From assembly GCF_001650025.1 (NCBI RefSeq), contig NZ_LVVY01000065.1:62001-126000 (forward strand): a stretch of DNA of 64,000 nt. Reading direction: 5' to 3'. The stretch is from Devosia elaeis. Lineage in GTDB: Bacteria; Pseudomonadota; Alphaproteobacteria; Rhizobiales; Devosiaceae. Under the pieces are notes generated by a model. That model was not told the DNA's origin. It ran no database searches and saw only the letters and a program-made list of their open reading frames with translations. The position numbers and the translations under genes are program-made. Each line of letters begins with the position of its first letter. The stretch's first letter is position 1. Below are positions 44,529 through 52,652 of this stretch, piece by piece.

Positions 44529-45413
44529 CTATCGTGCCGTCGAGGGGTCGAGCGCATCGCGGATCGCGTCGCCGACCAGGTTGAAGGAGAGCACCACCAG
44601 GGTAATGGCGATACCGGCGCCGATGATCGGCCAGGGCGAACCGAACAGGCTATTGAGCCCGTCGCGGATGATATTGCCCCAGCTCGGATTGGGCGGCCGC
44701 GTGCCGATGCCCAGGAAGCTCAGCGAGGCTTCGATGCGGATCGCCGAGGCCACCCACAGCGTCATCAGCGCGACGATGGGCGCCATGATATTGGGGATGA
44801 TGTGGCGCACGATGATCACCGGCGTCCGGACGCCCGTGGCGATCGCGGCCTCCACATAGGGCTCCTGCTTGACCGACAGGGTCTGCGCCCGCGCCACGCG
44901 GGCAAAGCCGGGGATGAAGGCCACGGTGATCACGGCGATGATGTTCCAGAACCCTCCGCCCAGCACCGCCGCGATCAGGATCGCCAGCAGCAGTTCGGGA
45001 AAGGCCAGCAACAGGTCGATGACGCGCGAGATCAGCCGGTCGACGATGCCGCCGAAATAGCCGGCGACGACGCCCAGCATGGTCCCGAACAGGGCCGCCA
45101 GGACCGGCGAGATGAAGCCGAACAGCAGCGAATTGCGCGAGCCGTAGATCAGCCGGCTCAGCACGTCGCGGCCGAACTGGTCAGTGCCCAACCAGTTCTC
45201 CTGGCTCGGCAGGCGGTTGATCTTGATCACCGATTGCGCCAGCGGATCATAGGGCGCCAGCACAGGCGCGAAGATGGCGATGAAGATGAAGACGACGATC
45301 ATCCCCGTGGCGAAGGCCGTTTCCGGCCGCCCGAGCAGGATTTTGCGCGCCTTGGTGAAAAAGCCGGGTTCGGCCGGCGGCACGCGCGGAGTTTCTTCTG
45401 CAATAACTGACAT
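44529..45413 (-). CDS. Peptide-type ABC transporter permease (DppC)
   Basis: 294 aa. Preceded by a cytoplasmic N-terminus, then about six membrane helices; the LGTDQFGRDVLSRLIYG motif and the EAA loop region near GFARVARAQTLSVKQEPYV are typical of DppC. Starts directly after the DppB stop codon (TAAATG). Pairs with DppB at 45414. Confidence 0.95.
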   Translation of the reverse strand: MSVIAEETPRVPPAEPGFFTKARKILLGRPETAFATGMIVVFIFIAIFAPVLAPYDPLAQSVIKINRLPSQENWLGTDQFGRDVLSRLIYGSRNSLLFGFISPVLAALFGTMLGVVAGYFGGIVDRLISRVIDLLLAFPELLLAILIAAVLGGGFWNIIAVITVAFIPGFARVARAQTLSVKQEPYVEAAIATGVRTPVIIVRHIIPNIMAPIVALMTLWVASAIRIEASLSFLGIGTRPPNPSWGNIIRDGLNSLFGSPWPIIGAGIAITLVVLSFNLVGDAIRDALDPSTAR

Positions 45414-46349
45414 TTACTTCACCCGCACCCGTGGATCGACGACGACATAGACCAGGTCCATGAGGAGATTGATGAGGACGACGAAGCCGGCAAAGACCAG
45501 CACCCCGCCCTGGATCACCGCATAATCGCGCTGCGCGATGGCATCGATCAGCAGGCGTCCGATGCCCGGCCGGTTGAACACCAGTTCCACCGCCACCGAG
45601 CCGGACAGCGTCGAGAGCAGGCTGAGCCCGAGGCCGGTGGAAATGGGCAGCATGGCGTTGCGCAGCCCGTGCTTGTAGATGACGCGGTTTTCCTTGGCGC
45701 CCTTGGCCCGCGCGGTGCGGACATAATCCTTGCCCAGCACTTCGAGCAGGCTGGTCCGCGTCAGGCGCCCCAGGAAGGCGGCCTTGACGAAGGCCAGGGT
45801 CAGGGCCGGCAGGAACAGGTGATGCAGCCGGCTGACGAAATCGCTGCCCGCCCCGTTGATCGGGAACCAGCCCAGATTGAGGGCGAAGGTGATGAGCAGG
45901 ATGGCGCCGAGGAAGAAATCGGGAATGGCATAGCCGATTAGCGAGAAGATCCGCATGCCGCCATCCGGGGCCTTGTTGCGGTTGGTCGCCGCCATCACAC
46001 CCAGCGGAATGCCGGCGACGATGCCCATCAGCATGGCCGCCAGGGTGAGCTCGATCGTATAGGGCAGGTTCTGCCCGATGAGCTGCAAGACCGGCGTATT
46101 GGTCAGCAGCGAGCGTCCGAAATCCAGGGTCAGCACGCCGCCCAGGAAGTTGAAATATTGCTGCCAGAGCGGCACGTTGAGGCCCATGCGCTCGCGGAAA
46201 TCGGCGAGCTGCTCGGGCAGAGCGCCGTCGCCCAGGGCGGCAAGCGCCGGGTCGCCGGGCAGGATGCGCATGGCGATGAACACCAGTGTCAGAACCAGGA
46301 ACAGCGTGGGTATCGCATCACCCAGTCGCAACAGCAGATATCGGGCCAT
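45414..46349 (-). CDS. Peptide-type ABC transporter permease (DppB)
   Basis: 311 aa from MARYLLLRLGDAIPTL, the usual DppB beginning; upstream codons to 46445 overlap the binding-protein gene. The segment ILPGDPALAALGD and the loop RTSLLEVLGKDYVRTARAKG, including the EAA-like contact site, are diagnostic. Forms the channel with DppC. Confidence 0.95.
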   Translation of the reverse strand: MARYLLLRLGDAIPTLFLVLTLVFIAMRILPGDPALAALGDGALPEQLADFRERMGLNVPLWQQYFNFLGGVLTLDFGRSLLTNTPVLQLIGQNLPYTIELTLAAMLMGIVAGIPLGVMAATNRNKAPDGGMRIFSLIGYAIPDFFLGAILLITFALNLGWFPINGAGSDFVSRLHHLFLPALTLAFVKAAFLGRLTRTSLLEVLGKDYVRTARAKGAKENRVIYKHGLRNAMLPISTGLGLSLLSTLSGSVAVELVFNRPGIGRLLIDAIAQRDYAVIQGGVLVFAGFVVLINLLMDLVYVVVDPRVRVK

Positions 46350-46370
46350 TTGTGCACCGCCTCGTTGAAG

Positions 46371-46395
46371 CCGGGCTCCCTGTCCGGGAGCCCGG
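46371..46395. repeat. Hairpin after second binding-protein gene
   Basis: CCGGGCTCCC (46371-46380) and GGGAGCCCGG (46386-46395), a 10-bp perfect stem, in the 55-bp gap between the binding-protein stop and DppB start. Placement suits 3' stabilisation of binding-protein mRNA and weaker expression of the permeases. Confidence 0.45.
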
Positions 46396-46404
46396 GGGAA
46401 AAGA

Positions 46405-48000
46405 TCAGACCGTTTTGGTCGCGCGATGGAACCGCCAGCGCGCATAGCCGCTCTCGACCGGATAGCCGAGATCGATCTGCGCCCGCCGCACGGCGGTGAA
46501 GCCGAGCGTCGACAGGCCGATCAGCGGCAGGTCACGCAGGACCTGCAGCTCGATCTGCTTGCACAGATCGAGATAGACCTCGTAATCGGTGGCCTCGAGC
46601 GCCTGCGCCAGCAGTTCGTCGATGCCGGGCATGGCGACGCCGTAATGGCTGTAATTGCCGCCGCCCGAGCCATCGGACTTCACCTCGGATGCCGAGGCCA
46701 ATTGCTGGAAGTAGATTTGCGTGGGGATCGGCGGATAGCTCGACGAATGCATCGCCAGGGTGTTTTTGTCCGAGCGATTGTCGGCGTGATAGGCCGTGTG
46801 ATCGATGATCTGCAGGTTCATGTTGAACCCTGCCAGCCGCAATTGCTCCTGCACGATCAGCATGGTGGAGGCATAGTCTTCGCGCTGGCTGCACAGGGAA
46901 TCGAAGCTGATCCCGTCCGGATATCCCGCTTCCGCCAGGAGCTCGCGCGCCTTTTCCGGGTCATAAGGATATTGCAGCTCTTCGGGCAGGTCCTCGATCT
47001 TGAAGCCGGCCGGGAAGAAATCGGGCTGCAATCCGGCCATGGTGCCGCCCATCGGGGCGAGCGCCGCGGCCACGGCCGGCCGGTCGATGGCATGCATCAG
47101 CGCCTGGCGCACCAGCAGATTGTCGAACGGCGCCCGCGTCAGGTTGACATGCAGGGTGTTGAACGAGCCGGGCGTGGTCATGTCGATCTGTAGCGTCGGA
47201 TCGCGCTGCAGGATCGAGTCGATCCAGCCCGGCGCCCGCACCGCCTCGATGATATCGACATCGCCCGACAGCAGGGCCAGCGTCCGCGCCGTGGTATCGG
47301 CGATATAGACGCATTCCACATTGGCGATCTTGGCCTTTTCGCCCCAGTAATCCTCGTGCCGCTTCATCCGCGTGCCGGATTCGGGGTTGAACTCCACCAA
47401 TTCGTAGGGGCCCGTGCCCACGGCATCGGTGGCAAAGGCCTCCGCACCGATTTCCTCATAGGCCTTCTTGGAGACGATCGATGTATTGTTGTTGAAGATC
47501 GAGGTCCCCAGCAGGTTCACGTCGGGCTGCTTGAGCGTGAGGGTGATCTCGTAGGGGCCATTGGCGACCACGCTGTCGATATTGGACAGGATGGTCCTGT
47601 TGGTGCCTTCCTTGATCGCGCGTTCATAGGAAAAGACCACGTCTTCCGAGGTCATCTCGCCATAGCCGCGATGGAACTGCACGCCTTCGCGCAGCTTGAA
47701 GGTCCAGGTCCTGGCGTCCTCCGATTGCGTCCATTCGGTCGCCAGGGTCGGCAGATATTCATCGGGCGTCAACGCGAAGCGACCGTCATCGGGCCGCACG
47801 AGCTGCTCGTAGATCTGCTCGGTCGCCCAATTGTCCGACCCTTGGGTGGTCAGGTTGGGGTCCGAATGGCGCGGATTGTTCGCCGCGATCCCCATGCGCA
47901 GCGTATCGGCGTCCTGCGCCCTGGCCGTCCCCACCCCGATGGCGGTCAATGCCGTCGTGGCCGCGGCCAGTTCCATGAAAGAGCGTCTGTTCAAAGCCAT
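46405..48000 (-). CDS. Peptide-type ABC substrate-binding protein (second copy)
   Basis: 531 aa, SBP family 5. The N-terminus NRRSFMELAAATTALTAIG with TARAQD after it is a Tat-type signal (twin Arg), so the protein is probably exported folded. The body has RHSDPNLTTQGSDNWATEQI and LRMGIAANN. Strongly similar throughout to the binding protein at 48056-49648; the two arose by tandem duplication and share one permease/ATPase set. Confidence 0.93.
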   Translation of the reverse strand: MALNRRSFMELAAATTALTAIGVGTARAQDADTLRMGIAANNPRHSDPNLTTQGSDNWATEQIYEQLVRPDDGRFALTPDEYLPTLATEWTQSEDARTWTFKLREGVQFHRGYGEMTSEDVVFSYERAIKEGTNRTILSNIDSVVANGPYEITLTLKQPDVNLLGTSIFNNNTSIVSKKAYEEIGAEAFATDAVGTGPYELVEFNPESGTRMKRHEDYWGEKAKIANVECVYIADTTARTLALLSGDVDIIEAVRAPGWIDSILQRDPTLQIDMTTPGSFNTLHVNLTRAPFDNLLVRQALMHAIDRPAVAAALAPMGGTMAGLQPDFFPAGFKIEDLPEELQYPYDPEKARELLAEAGYPDGISFDSLCSQREDYASTMLIVQEQLRLAGFNMNLQIIDHTAYHADNRSDKNTLAMHSSSYPPIPTQIYFQQLASASEVKSDGSGGGNYSHYGVAMPGIDELLAQALEATDYEVYLDLCKQIELQVLRDLPLIGLSTLGFTAVRRAQIDLGYPVESGYARWRFHRATKTV

Positions 48001-48024
48001 GGGTTCTCCTCCTCCCAGCTTGAA

Positions 48025-48047
48025 GGCGCCGGCCCCTCGCCGGCGCC
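48025..48047. repeat. Hairpin between the two binding-protein genes
   Basis: GGCGCCGGC (48025-48033) and GCCGGCGCC (48039-48047), 9-bp stem with a 5-nt loop, eight bases from the stop of the first binding-protein gene. Similar in place to the hairpin after the second copy, so each copy is followed by one. Confidence 0.45.
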
Positions 48048-48055
48048 GTTTTTGC

Positions 48056-49648
48056 CTACGCCTTGGTGGCGCGGTGCAATCTCCAGCGCGCGTAGCCGCT
48101 TTCCACCTCGTAGCCGAGGTCGAGGCGCGGGTTGCGCACGATGGTATAGGACAGCGTCGACAGCCCGATCAGCGGCAGGTCCCGCAGCACCTGCAATTCG
48201 ATCTGCCGGCACAGGTCGAGATAGGTGTCGTAATCGGTGGCGCTCAGCGCCTGCTCGAGCAGGTCGTCCACGCCAGGAATGGTGACGCCGTAATGGCTGT
48301 AATTGCCGCCGCCCGTGCCGTCGGCCTTCACTTCGGCCTTGGAATAGAGCTGCTGGATGTAGATCTGCGTCGGGATCGGCGGATAGCTCGACGCATGCAT
48401 GGCCAGCGTGTTTTTGTCCGAGCGATTGTCGGCATGATAGGCCGTGTGGTCGCCGATGATCAGGTTCATGTTGAACCCGGCCGGCCGGATGAGTTCCTGC
48501 ACGATCAGCATGGTGGAGGAATAGTCCTCGCGCTGGCTGCACAGGGCGTCGAAGCTCACGCCATCGGGGAAGCCGGCCTCGGCCAGCAGCGCCCGCGACT
48601 TCTCCGGGTCATAGGGATATTGCAGCTCTTCGGGCAGGTCCTCGGTCTTGAGGCCGGGCGGGAAGAACGAGGGTTGCAGGCCCACCAGCATGCCGCCCAT
48701 GGGCGCCAGCGCCTGCGCCACCACCTCACGGTCGATGGCGTGCATCAGCGCCTGGCGCACCAGCAGATTGTCGAAGGGTGCCCGGTTGAGATTGACGTGC
48801 AGGGTGTTGAACGAGCCCGGCACCGTCATGTCGATCAGCATGTTGGGGTCGCGCTGCAGGATGGAGTCGATCCAGCCCGGCGCGCGCACCGCCTCGATCA
48901 TGTCCACCTGGCCCGAGACCAGCGCCAGGGTGCGGGCCGTGGTATCGGCGATGTAGAGGCATTCGACATTGCCGACCTTGGCCTTCTCGCCCCAATAATC
49001 CTCGAAGCGCTTGAGATAGACGCCGCCTTCCGCATCGTAGCGCACCAGTTCGTAAGGCCCGGTGCCCACGGCGTCAGTGGTGAATTTCTCGACCGCGATT
49101 TCCTCATAGGCCTTCTTGGAAACGATATTGGCGTTGAGCGAGAAGACCGTGGTGCCCAGGAAATTGACGTCGGGCTGGTGCAGCGTGATGGCCACTTCAT
49201 AGGGGCCATTGGCCACGGCATCGGCCACATTGGCGAAGATCACGCGGCCGGTGCCGAAATCCTTGGCCTTGAGGAAGGTGAAAACCACGTCCTCGGAGGT
49301 CATCTCGCCATAGCCGCGGTGGAATTGCACGCCTTCGCGCAGCTTGAAGGTCCAGGTCTTGGCATCCTCGGACATGGTCCATTCGGTGGCCAGCACCGGC
49401 AGATATTCCTCCGGCGTCAGGGCGAAACGGCCGTCGTCGGGACGCACGAGCTGTTCGTACATCTGCTCGGTGGCCCAATTGTCCGGGCCCTGCGTGGTCT
49501 GGTTGGGGTCCGAATGGCGCGGATGGTTGGCGGCTAGGGCGATACGGATCGTATCGTCGTCCTGGGCATTGGCCGCGCCGAGGCCGAAAGCTGTCAGCGC
49601 CGTGGATGCAGCGGCCAGCTCCATGAAATTGCGGCGGTTGAGACTCAT
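48056..49648 (-). CDS. Peptide-type ABC substrate-binding protein (first copy)
   Basis: 530 aa, SBP family 5, starting at MSLNRRNFMEL with GGAGG ten bases upstream. Twin-Arg signal followed by cleavage near ANAQDD. Shares with the neighbour such stretches as RPDDGRFALTP, FHRGYGEMTSEDVVF and RDLPLIGLSTL. Two binding proteins with one transporter suggest two related ligands, for example stereoisomers or chain-length variants. Confidence 0.93.
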   Translation of the reverse strand: MSLNRRNFMELAAASTALTAFGLGAANAQDDDTIRIALAANHPRHSDPNQTTQGPDNWATEQMYEQLVRPDDGRFALTPEEYLPVLATEWTMSEDAKTWTFKLREGVQFHRGYGEMTSEDVVFTFLKAKDFGTGRVIFANVADAVANGPYEVAITLHQPDVNFLGTTVFSLNANIVSKKAYEEIAVEKFTTDAVGTGPYELVRYDAEGGVYLKRFEDYWGEKAKVGNVECLYIADTTARTLALVSGQVDMIEAVRAPGWIDSILQRDPNMLIDMTVPGSFNTLHVNLNRAPFDNLLVRQALMHAIDREVVAQALAPMGGMLVGLQPSFFPPGLKTEDLPEELQYPYDPEKSRALLAEAGFPDGVSFDALCSQREDYSSTMLIVQELIRPAGFNMNLIIGDHTAYHADNRSDKNTLAMHASSYPPIPTQIYIQQLYSKAEVKADGTGGGNYSHYGVTIPGVDDLLEQALSATDYDTYLDLCRQIELQVLRDLPLIGLSTLSYTIVRNPRLDLGYEVESGYARWRLHRATKA

Positions 49649-49676
49649 CGATTTTCCTCCGGATAGGGTCGGCGTC

Positions 49677-50792
49677 TCAGCGGACGCGGCGTTGTTCAAG
49701 TTCGGCGTCGATCAGTTCCAGCCCCAGGCCCGGCCCGGAAGGAATCTGGAACTTGCCGTCGACCGGCTTTGGCGGATTGCGGAAAGCCGGGTGCATGCGC
49801 GTATCGGGATCGGCGAATTCGGCCGGCTTGGTCAGGTGCATGATGGTGGCCAGCACGTGCAGGTTGGCCATGTGCCCGATGGTCGGCTGGGTCTGGTGCG
49901 GCACCAGTTCCACCCCATGGGCATAGGCGATCGCCGCGCATTGCATCAGGCCGGTAATGCCGCCCATCTTGACGATATCGGGCTGCACCATGCGCACGCC
50001 GGCATTGATGATGTCGACCAGGGCCTGGGTCGTGTAGGTCTGCTCGGCCGCCGAGACGGTGATGTCGAGCCGCTGCGCGACCTCGCCCATGGCGCGCACG
50101 TCATAGTGCTGCACCGGCTCCTCGAACCAGACATAGCCCAGCTCTTCGAGCGCCCGGCCGACGCGGATCGCGCCGCCGACCGAATATTGATTATTGGCGT
50201 CGAAGGCGAGCGGGAAGTCGTCACCCACCAGCTTGCGCACCGCCTTGGCCTTGGCGATATCGCCGGGAATATCGTAGTCCTGCCGCGTCCGGTCGCCATC
50301 CCAGCGGATTTTGATCGCGGCCGGCTTTTCCTTCTGCCAGCGCTGCTCCACCACGCGCACGGTTTCGTCCACGCTGCGGTTCGCATTGCCGCCGATCGAG
50401 GCATAGAACGGCACTTCAGTCCGCCAGGCGCCACCCAGCAGCTTGTAGATCGGCAGGTCGAACAGCTTACCCTTGATGTCCCAGAGCGCGATGTCGAGCG
50501 CCGCGAGCGCACCGGTGACCGTACCTTCGGGCCCCAGCTTCACATAGCGATGCAGCAGACGATCATAGATCACCGCATGGTCGAGTATATCCGCGCCGAC
50601 CAGCGTGGCTGCGGCGTCGCGCAGCACCCAGAGCGAATGCTCGCCGCCATGCATCGGGGATGCCTCGCCATAGCCGACCAGTCCCTCTTCCGTGGTCACC
50701 CGCACGATGGCGCTGCGGCGGCCCGGCGGATCGCCCGGATTCCAGGCCACCTGGAAGGCATCGACCGATTTGATGATAGACGCTTTGGACAT
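49677..50792 (-). CDS. Mandelate racemase/muconate lactonizing enzyme family protein
   Basis: 371 aa, enolase superfamily. Metal ligands Asp in LAFDANNQY, Glu in VWFEEPVQ and Glu in VSAAEQT; the Lys of AIKIRWDGD and the His of VPHQTQPTIGH are candidate acid/base residues, as in the mandelate racemase subgroup. Members racemise or dehydrate hydroxy acids and sugar acids. It sits between the thioesterase gene and the first binding-protein gene in a LacI-controlled unit, so it should act on the imported ligand early on. Confidence 0.92.
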   Translation of the reverse strand: MSKASIIKSVDAFQVAWNPGDPPGRRSAIVRVTTEEGLVGYGEASPMHGGEHSLWVLRDAAATLVGADILDHAVIYDRLLHRYVKLGPEGTVTGALAALDIALWDIKGKLFDLPIYKLLGGAWRTEVPFYASIGGNANRSVDETVRVVEQRWQKEKPAAIKIRWDGDRTRQDYDIPGDIAKAKAVRKLVGDDFPLAFDANNQYSVGGAIRVGRALEELGYVWFEEPVQHYDVRAMGEVAQRLDITVSAAEQTYTTQALVDIINAGVRMVQPDIVKMGGITGLMQCAAIAYAHGVELVPHQTQPTIGHMANLHVLATIMHLTKPAEFADPDTRMHPAFRNPPKPVDGKFQIPSGPGLGLELIDAELEQRRVR

Positions 50793-50804
50793 GGGCGGCC
50801 CTCC

Positions 50805-51248
50805 TCAGGCCGTCGGAACGAGAATGGTTTCGAGATGCCGGCGCACCGGCGGCGAAAATGGCGCGGGCCGCTTCGTCTCGGGGTCGACGAAGACATGGAC
50901 GAAATGACCATCGGCGGCGGCGGTCGAACCACCATTGATGAAGGCCGCCAGGCCGTAGCGGACGGAGGAAGTGCCGATGCGCTCGACCCTCAAGCCCATC
51001 TCCAGCCGGTCGGTGAAGACGATCTCCTGATGGAAGCGGCAGCCATTCTCGGCCACCACCATGGCCGCGCCGCCATGGCTCAATCCCAGGTCCTCGACAT
51101 ACAGGAAGCCAAGCACCGTGCTGTCGAAGAACTCGTAATAGCGGGCATTGTTGACGTGCCCGAAAATGTCGAGGTCGTTCCAGCGCAGCGTCACACCGGT
51201 GAACCAGCGGAACGCATCGCGGACCTCGGGGGGGCGCCTGGTCGTCAT
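50805..51248 (-). CDS. Hotdog-fold acyl-CoA thioesterase (FadM/YbgC type)
   Basis: 147 aa, 4HBT superfamily. RWNDLDIFGHVNNARYYEFFDS is the standard D-x-x-x-H-V-N-N active-site segment. Would release free acid from an acyl-CoA. First gene of the leftward transporter unit, 124 bp from a LacI-type palindrome. CoA-ester work is expected because the neighbouring LacI-controlled unit has a CoA-transferase and hydratases. Confidence 0.92.
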   Translation of the reverse strand: MTTRRPPEVRDAFRWFTGVTLRWNDLDIFGHVNNARYYEFFDSTVLGFLYVEDLGLSHGGAAMVVAENGCRFHQEIVFTDRLEMGLRVERIGTSSVRYGLAAFINGGSTAAADGHFVHVFVDPETKRPAPFSPPVRRHLETILVPTA

Positions 51249-51371
51249 CGCAGCAGGAACCGTGGCGCGAAAACGCGCGGGCGGCTTCCGGTCATGTTCG
51301 AATCTCCTCGCGGCTGAGCGGTCGTTTCTGTCGTCAACCTGTCATGCCAATCGGCGTTACCCTTGCATCGA

Positions 51372-51387
51372 TTGCATCCGCATGCAA
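51372..51387. promoter_or_regulatory. LacI-type operator, site 3
   Basis: TTGCATCCGCATGCAA, one base different from the perfect palindrome at 55101-55116, with the central CG usual for LacI family operators. A partial copy (TTGCATCGATTGCATC) overlaps just upstream at about 51363-51378. It lies in the promoter region of the thioesterase-MLE-ABC unit. Confidence 0.65.
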
Positions 51388-51410
51388 GCCCCTGCTATAT
51401 CCTATAGGAA

Positions 51411-51851
51411 CTATTTTGGCAGCCATTTCATCACATGCTCCGCGACGGCCACCGTCGTGCCGGACTGATTGGTGATCACCACATCGGCGAGCGAGCGACG
51501 GCGCTCCATATCGACGCTTTTGACTTCATAGGTGACCTTGAGCTCGTCGCCGGGAAAGACCGGCGCGACGAAGCGCAGGCGGTCATAGCCGAGCGCCACC
51601 GGCGTGCAGTCATTGCCTCTTTCGCGCGCCAGCCTGATCGCCTTGGTGCCGGCGGCCGACATGTAGCCGACCAGGAGGGCGCCATGGGCGATGATGCCGC
51701 CGAAACTCGAGCTCGCCATCACTTCCGCATCGGTATGGGCCTCGTAGTCGTCGCCGCTCAGCGCGACGAAGGCCGCAATGTCACTTTCGTGCACTGTGGT
51801 CGTGTAGGACGCTAACAGTCTGCTAACGGACTCGCTCCAAATGTTAGCCAT
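51411..51851 (-). CDS. MaoC-like dehydratase/hydratase
   Basis: 146 aa single hotdog. The MaoC-type catalytic Asp/His are likely in VALSGDDYEAHTD and GGIIAHGALLVGY, and RFVAPVFPGDELKVTYEV is typical. R-specific enoyl-CoA hydratases and mesaconyl-CoA-type hydratases share this pattern. Start ATG 51851 overlaps the stop of the preceding hydratase-like gene by 8 bases. With that neighbour it may form a two-subunit hydratase. Confidence 0.9.
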   Translation of the reverse strand: MANIWSESVSRLLASYTTTVHESDIAAFVALSGDDYEAHTDAEVMASSSFGGIIAHGALLVGYMSAAGTKAIRLARERGNDCTPVALGYDRLRFVAPVFPGDELKVTYEVKSVDMERRRSLADVVITNQSGTTVAVAEHVMKWLPK

Positions 51852-52650
51852 AGATCTGTGTCCTCCTGAACCGCGCGGCGGGCACGCCATCGGCCAGCAG
51901 CACTTCGTCGGTGACGAAATAATGCTTGCCCTTGCGCTCGTAGGTGTCGGCCACCTGCCCTGTTGTGCGAATGGTCTGGCCAGGGTAAACCGGCCGGAAA
52001 TGCTGGGTTTCCGCCTCGACCAGCACGATGGCGGCGGGGAATTTCCAGCCGGAATTGACGTCGCCCATGGCCGTCCGCATCAGCATTCCCGAATGCACGA
52101 AGCCCGGGTCGCTATAGATCGGATGCGTTTCGGCGAAGGCCGACAGCGAAACCTGAAAATCTTCAGCCGTCAGAACCCTTTGGCGGCTATGCAGCGGCGC
52201 GCCGATCGGTAAGTCACCAGCTTTCACCGCTGGCGGGTTTTCCGGCAAGTCCAGTATTTTCAATGTCTTGGCATCGGGCGGTTGGACCGGTTCATGCGCC
52301 AACGCAATCCAGCCGGTCGCCACCTCGTCGCCACCGCCATTGCGCACACTGGCAGCGCTGCGCAGATGGGTCCCATCGTCCTCGAGCGGCCCAAGTGAAA
52401 CGCGAATATCATCATGATTATAAACGGGTTTCCGGAAGCGCACCGCCATGGCGCCACGCTCGGCCCAGTCGCTGCCCCAGGTCTCGATCGCCCCACGGCT
52501 GATATGGCCATAGATGAAGGCGCCCGGAACCAGTGCTGCCTTATAGCCCCGCGCCCGCGCCACCTCATCATCGTGGATGGACCCTTTGTAATGCGGCGCG
52601 TCGTCGAGCAGGATATGCACGTCATAGTCCCGCGGAAAGGTCGTTCCCAT
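51844..52650 (-). CDS. Double-hotdog hydratase (FAS1-like dehydratase/MaoC type)
   Basis: 268 aa from ATG 52650 (a GTG at 52656 overlapping the previous stop is equally possible). The N-terminal half, with KGSIHDDEVARARGYKAALVPG, and the C-terminal half, with HPIYSDPGFVHSGMLMR, are two hotdog repeats, as in mesaconyl-CoA hydratase and HTD2-like proteins. Follows the double CoA-transferase gene, so it should hydrate or dehydrate the CoA ester made there. Confidence 0.88.
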   Translation of the reverse strand: MGTTFPRDYDVHILLDDAPHYKGSIHDDEVARARGYKAALVPGAFIYGHISRGAIETWGSDWAERGAMAVRFRKPVYNHDDIRVSLGPLEDDGTHLRSAASVRNGGGDEVATGWIALAHEPVQPPDAKTLKILDLPENPPAVKAGDLPIGAPLHSRQRVLTAEDFQVSLSAFAETHPIYSDPGFVHSGMLMRTAMGDVNSGWKFPAAIVLVEAETQHFRPVYPGQTIRTTGQVADTYERKGKHYFVTDEVLLADGVPAARFRRTQIYG

Positions 52651-52652
52651 GG

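Noticed and set aside
43125-45410. 761-codon open frame on the + strand opposite the ABC transporter genes
   Set aside because: It is antisense to two well-conserved transporter genes; its composition (His/Arg/Asp-rich, no motifs) is that of a high-GC shadow frame.
49344-51317. 657-codon open frame on the + strand
   Set aside because: Runs opposite the binding-protein, enolase-superfamily and thioesterase genes; no family features.
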